A stretch of 64,000 nucleotides of DNA, taken from the NCBI GenBank assembly GCA_916700875.1, contig CAKAKS010000031.1, positions 11,994,624 through 12,058,623 on the forward strand, given 5' to 3'. The translations under genes and the position numbers were made by a program. Below, one piece after another: positions 12,175 to 64,000 of the stretch. The first letter of the stretch is position 1. Every line of letters starts with the position of its first letter. The DNA is from Sebastes aleutianus. Lineage: Eukaryota > Chordata > Actinopteri > Perciformes > Sebastidae. The notes beneath the pieces are model-generated. The model was not told the origin of the DNA, made no database searches, and saw nothing but the letters and a program-made list of their open reading frames with translations.

Positions 12175-12628
12175 AAACTGGGAAAAAAAAGTTCGGAAAC
12201 TTGTGTTTGGTGGATTTTTTCTCTGTTTTTACAATGCTAATTGGCATTGTACTTTACATCGTTGGAAAGCCTGTTTATTTACCTTCACAATGATATCCAA
12301 CTTGTAAGGATCATGGGATGAGCAGCACAGCTGATTATGTGGGTAGCGCCCACATATTTTGCCAAAATGCTCTGCCAATGGTAAACAGTGTATTCTCCTG
12401 TTGGAATTGACTCTTGTTTTGAGTTGTTTGGTGGATTGGATGATTGAACTCTCCCACATAATCAGCTGTGCTGCTCATCCCACAAATGCATGATCCTTAC
12501 AAGTTGGACATCATTGTGAAGGTAAATAACAGGCTTTCCAACGATGTAAAATACAATGCCAATTAGCATTGTAACAACAGAGAAATAATCGACCAAACAC
12601 AAGTTTCCGAACTTTTTTTCCCTGGTTT
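12175..12628. mobile_element. MITE with TIRs of about 170 bp (foldback type)
   Basis: Left arm 12175-12343 and right arm 12453-12628 are inverted copies that differ at only a few positions; both contain AAAAAGTTCGGAAACTTGTG, ACAATGCTAATTGGCATTGT and ATGAGCAGCACAGCTGATTA (left-arm strand). A unique centre of about 110 bp separates them. It sits inside TA-repeat DNA, so the target was probably TA, as for Tc1/mariner-type elements. No transposase. Its right end lies only about 340 bp from the tnks start codon. The whole unit could form a long hairpin in single-stranded DNA or RNA. Confidence 0.88.
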
Positions 12629-12893
12629 ATATATATTTATATATATTTACATATATATTTTTTACATCTATATATTTACAAATATACTTTTTATATTTAT
12701 ATACATTTTGTAATATAATATAGGCAACATTTGTGTGAAAGGGCAAGAAAACACATTTTACAAGATATTCAGTCCGTGTAATCCTGCATAAAAATGTTGC
12801 TACTAATTAAATTGTCCTAATATCCCAATAAATAAAGCTTAATTAAACTTTTATTCCAGTAAATGTAGCCTGTACTGTAATCCCAGTAAACCC

Positions 12894-12925
12894 GACCGGA
12901 AGTTGACGTTCCTGGGCCGGAAATC
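12894..12925 (+). promoter_or_regulatory. tnks core promoter elements: two ETS sites and a CRE-like half-site
   Basis: ACCGGAAGT (12895-12903) runs straight into TGACGTT, and a second CCGGAAAT follows at 12917-12924. GABP/ETS sites next to CRE-like half-sites are typical of TATA-less housekeeping promoters. They lie 45-75 nt upstream of the tnks ATG, and no TATA box is placed to match. The transcription start is inferred to be within this stretch. Confidence 0.5.
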
Positions 12926-12968
12926 GTCAGTGTGTTTGTTGCTAGTGGGGACCTGTTGTGTTGTGAAA

Positions 12969-59849
<46,881 letters not shown>

Positions 59850-60604
59850 GTAAGAGCAAAGCACTCGCGCACAAAAACACGCACACAGCGGCAAGCTCAT
59901 CACTGTACGACTGCACCTCGGGAAAATCATCACGGTGACAAAACCAACTGTTGCTTAGAGGTTTAATTAGACCAGGAAAGTGAAACAAATGCTGTTATCG
60001 GCCAACCCGGTATCACGCCAAAGAGTGTAATAGACCCGATAGCGCGTCGCTTTTGCCTCATCGAGACGTGAATATTACACGCGCGTATGAAGGTGCAGCA
60101 CCAGGAGAGGGCAACAAAACCACTCACTTACGTTTAGGGAACAAAACCACTAAGTTTTAGGAAAAAACATCATGGTTTGCCTTAAATGGGGAACAACAGA
60201 CATTTTTAAAACACTGATATTTTTCGGAAAAATACTGTAACTTGCTCATGTACGCGCATATTGCGAGGGCACGCCGGGAAACCTCAAGGTGGCAGCGTCT
60301 TCACGGTAAACAGTAAACGCCTGTCGGTGGCGATTTGAATGGAGTATGGAATTTCAACAACATTTGCAATGTAAATAAACATGTTGTCACTTTCTGAATC
60401 TATCTTGTGTTAACAATAAGTCTTAAACACATAAGACAGGAAATCTGTGTCATACCTTTCTGACTTCTTTCGTTTTCCTGTATAGTTTATGCAAGATCAT
60501 GAGCAAGTTGCAGTATTTTTTCCATCATGTTATATCGCCTCCAGAATAATATAATTATTTTTTTAAATGGACGTTGTTCCCGTTTAAAATAAGTATGTAA
60601 ACCA

Positions 60605-60990
60605 AATACGATACATACAGAAACAACATAACATCAGTCCGGAAAGTACGTCACAAATGTCACTAAAAAACGTGTGACAAACGTCACTAACTTAATTTAC
60701 AAACCACTGGTCTCGAACTCCGATCTCCTGGTTTGAAGTCCTGTCTTTGTTGGACCCATCCACATCCCCTCCCGCCCACCATCAGCGGCCTTTCTCTTTT
60801 TTTTTCTTCTACGTCAGTAGCTCTGAGCGTGTCATATTCACGCTGATGCATTTACATTGCTGTCAGTACAGACTACATGGCGTACAAATGACACGCCAAA
60901 AGCAAGAACGGTGTTCTTATTGCACGCTTTTGCCTCGCACATTATCGTTTCATTCATACGCCTTTTCGTTCGACCGGGCTGTTTTAGCAG
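60605..60990 (+). repeat. Interspersed repeat family N, copy 2
   Basis: Matches 23925-24290 (TGTCAGTACAGACTACATGG, GTACAAATGACACGCCAAAA). This copy keeps GGTTTGAAGTCCTGT at 60729-60744, faintly like a pol III B box. The preceding 60000-60600 (CAACAAAACCACT.A repeats) may belong to the same element. Confidence 0.6.
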
Positions 60991-61669
60991 CTGCGGGGCT
61001 CGGTTGTATCAAATAGTCTGAGCGCTCTACAGCAGGCATTAGCAGCCTTTCTTGGTTACTGAAATGAATAGATGGAGACACAAACCCTTCAGTGAATAAA
61101 TTTGCACTCATGCTGAACAATAGCAGTGCATAGCAACACGCTAAACCCTTGTCAGACTCAGGGACAGCTCTCTTACTGTCCTTGGAACCCCAAAAAATTA
61201 TGACAGCAAATCATACATTTCAAGTGTTGGTTTTTCTCATTTTCAGTTGATTTGAGGAACACATAAAAGATACAGATGTTGTTATTTAGTAAATTTGTAT
61301 TTGTGCTTTGGCAATTACTGTGGTTCACACAGTTTCTTCAGATTAATTAGTTTTGAAGAGTGAGAGGAGCTGCAGCTGCTTCGTAGTAAAAAGCATTCCA
61401 GCACAGAGAATTGAGTCTTTTATTTCGCAAGTACAGGAAAGCACTATCCCCTGTGCTGAGGCCTTTGCTTTGCCAAGCGAGTTTACACAAAGACACGTTT
61501 TATCAGCGTTAGTGAATTATCTTGTCCAAGAGCTTATTGATGTTTGGGGTGAACCTGAACCTCTTAACACACATAATGAAGATAAGCAACTGCTCACCCA
61601 GGCTCACGTTGAGCCAGATGCCTCCAAGAGCAGCACTGGGCTGTGAGGCCATGTGGGGGTGTAGTGACC

Positions 61670-61870
61670 ACAGACCAGGTGGCAACCTCTGGGTCCGAAA
61701 AGTGAAGCCAATGCGGAAGTGCCTCAAACTTGCATTATTTCTAATAGCCAGCAGGGGGACGACTCCTCTAGTTGCAAAATGCCGAACTCGAGGCTTCAAA
61801 ACGGCAGTCCACAAACCAATGAGTGACATCACGGTGACTACGTCCACTTCTTATATACAGTCTATGCACA
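61670..61870 (+). repeat. Interspersed repeat family M, copy 3
   Basis: Contains CCAGCAGGGGGACGACTCCT, GCCGAACTCGAGGCTTCAAA and TATATACAGTCTATGC. Confidence 0.7.
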
Positions 61871-62997
61871 GTAATACACAGTAATCGTAAAAGAAGTGGA
61901 AAATGATGAACACTCTGACGTTACTCTACACAATTTGAGGCTTTTGGTTCAATAAAAATAAAAGAAAGGAAGAGTGAACTAGAATGAGCAGTTTCCAGTT
62001 TCTCTGAGTCTCTGGTGCTCGCCACCTCTGTGTTATAAATAGTGTTTGTAATTAGCTGTAGGTTTTGCTTGCTTGACAAGCACCAATAATTTGAGTTTAA
62101 CAGTCAGCTAATGTCGCACTTGGGAGTTAATGCTGAGTGTAGAGTGAGACTTTAAGGCTTGAAGAAAACGCTGGACATGCTAAATTAAATGCCAGGTAAC
62201 ACCACTGGCCAACAGAGGAAAGTGCTGTATTACATCCTGTTCGCTTAATAGAAATTATTTTGTGACCATGGCATCCGCTCATGCATCCTCGGGGAGCCCT
62301 GAGCCTCATGTTGAGCTCTGCTGGGTCACAGCAGTATGTCTGGCTTGTGACTAATTAGTTCCGGGGATGAATAAAAGAAAAAAACAGACTACTTTTGTAT
62401 TTTTTTTAGCTTTAGTTGAATATGTACTCCCTGTAGTCCTCCGTATCACTGTTTTCCAACCTGACAGAAGTAAAGACTGCTGCTGACCCGTTTTTTTCTC
62501 GAGCGAGATTGAAGCTCCACTCTGCACTGGCAATTGGCCAAACAGGTTTGCTTCATGAGCTCTTGCACACCGGGCGTTTTTTTTGTGCGATTAATTCACA
62601 CTTCAGCATATTTTTTTCAAACTGTTGTTTTTGTTTTCACGAGTTCTTTCACACAGAATGTGAATATTTCGCAGCAAAAAAGCGACATACTTTTTTTTGG
62701 GATCGTTTTTCTGAACTTTTGCACCTCGAAGAAAGGCATCAACCAATCACGCTGTGCCAAACGGTTTGAGTTGCACCTATAGAGTGTTGCAGGAATGACA
62801 CCTAAAACCCAGAAATGAGTTAGCATTTTAGCACTTTTGGTCCCCTCATCTTGAAGTCAATGTTTTTTTTTAATGAGTTAGATGCCTGAAATAATGTCTG
62901 TTGTTAACACAAGCTTAAGAGATTTTAACGTTTTGCTCTACGATAAAAAAATACGTCATTAAATATCCCACTCGTGAATTTTTTATTTTTACGTGTC

Positions 62998-63290
62998 TTA
63001 AAGGGACTGTTTGTAACTTCTTACAAGTATAAATCAATCCGGGTCGGTGTCTCCGCTGTGAGAAAAGTTATCGTCTCCGACCAAAACTCCGGTGTCTCCC
63101 CTGTTCCCTCAGGCTGCGGTCGGGATGCTGAGGCAGGAAAAGCCAACACTAGGATCAGCAGTGATTCATGGAGAGACCTTCGTCCGGTCAGCTAACATTA
63201 CTGCCAAGCAGGTGAAATATAGTGATATTGTGGTTTGTTTTGAGAGATGCTCGTTCAGCCTCTTTGTGTATACTCACGCTCATGCGACTG
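62998..63290 (+). mobile_element. MITE family B, copy 3 (3'-truncated)
   Basis: Starts TTAAAGGGACTGTTTGTAAC like the other copies; shares GGCTGCGGTCGGGA.GC and ATTCATGGAGAGACCTTCGT with 50963-51745; internally deleted, and no right TIR is found. Confidence 0.75.
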
Positions 63291-64000
63291 TGGTGTAGTT
63301 CGTTAATAGCCTAACTTTAGCTTTTACTTCAGGCGATTGCATTCATATTGCAAAAATCATAAAAGTTGTGTTCATTTGTGGAGATTATCTTGCTGAACAA
63401 AACGTGTAGGTATCATAAACGTGTGTTTGCCACAAAGGTTATTTTCTGCAATAATCCAAAACCCAATGGAAAAATCCCATTGGCTTTTTGTCGAGGGAAC
63501 CCAGGGTGAGGCTAATTTCCTGGCCTACAAAAATACGTCATCCCTGGAGCACTCTATTTATGAAACAGTACTGAGGCTCTGTAGTTCAAACCAAGACGGC
63601 AAAGTTTATTAGTCCTTTCAAGGCTCTTGGTTGAAACTGAAATTCTTGGCATATTATAGGATGACGTGCTCCACCTACGTAATAGCAGATCATGCTGTAG
63701 GTTTGTAGAAGCAAGCTATCATGGAGAGATGGTTTCATCTGAAAGATTTGATCGGTCCAAGACATTTTAAGAGCCCCTGTATCTTATTGGTTGCTATGAC
63801 AACAACTACTAGGACAAGCAAGGAGCCAAAGGGAGCCTTTTACTCTGTACTCTAGGTAACTGTCATATAAATGCTATAACAGCCTTGATGAGGCTCTTTC
63901 CCATAATTACGGGTACTTCAGTTTTGTTGAGGATGCTCAGCTGCAGCTTGTATCCATCATATCACCGTCATACTCATAATTGTGAGTGAACATCGTCTGG

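Larger units (their letters stand above)
59850..64000 (+). other. tnks intron 6 (continues past the window)
   Basis: Holds repeat N copy 2 and its upstream partner sequence (about 60000-60990), repeat M copy 3 (61670-61870) and a truncated MITE B (62998-63290). 61870-62990 and 63290-64000 show no exon or gene that I can recognise. Confidence 0.8.

Noticed and set aside
60715..60775. tRNA-like B box (GGTTTGAAGTCC)
   Set aside because: No A box at the right distance and no cloverleaf; the segment is part of repeat family N.

Overview
The window is nuclear DNA of a ray-finned fish, probably a percomorph-type teleost. It has spliced exons with GT-AG introns, long introns packed with short TIR elements typical of fish, CA/GT microsatellites, and LINE remnants of fish type. 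There is no prokaryotic, phage or CRISPR content.

Two protein genes can be supported. (1) A single-exon claudin-23 gene (cldn23) lies on the minus strand at 6082-6921. (2) The 5' part of a tankyrase-1 gene (tnks) lies on the plus strand. Its first six coding exons are 12969-13482, 15795-15910, 19269-19377, 27302-27397, 54536-54572 and 59774-59849. They join in frame to 948 nt (316 residues): a Ser/Pro/Thr/Gly-rich N-terminus, then the start of the first ankyrin repeat cluster. The SAM and PARP catalytic domains must lie beyond the right edge. The genes are divergent, about 6 kb apart; CLDN23 and TNKS also lie near each other in mammals.

Layout: 1-5.4 kb is intergenic with TIR elements; 5.4-7.1 kb holds cldn23; 7.1-12.9 kb is the intergenic spacer with a degenerate LINE carrying a restriction-like endonuclease domain and a long-TIR MITE; 12.9-13.5 kb holds the tnks promoter and exon 1; the rest is tnks exons and introns. 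Intron 4 is about 27 kb and contains no gene I can recognise.

The most notable structures are these. Many different MITE families in this one locus share the same end signature, TTAA followed by AGG or AGC. Two GC-rich, promoter-like blocks sit directly 5' of tnks exons 4 and 5, and in each an open frame runs through the splice acceptor into the exon, so they could be internal alternative first exons giving N-terminally shortened tankyrase. There is also a polypyrimidine/polypurine hairpin-like tract, a retroelement-derived SGNH-esterase fossil, a repeat rich in nuclear-receptor half-sites, and a (CA)n tract of about 130 bp just upstream of exon 6. I found no convincing new multi-gene system. 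All alternative-promoter and repeat-superfamily claims are inference from sequence alone.
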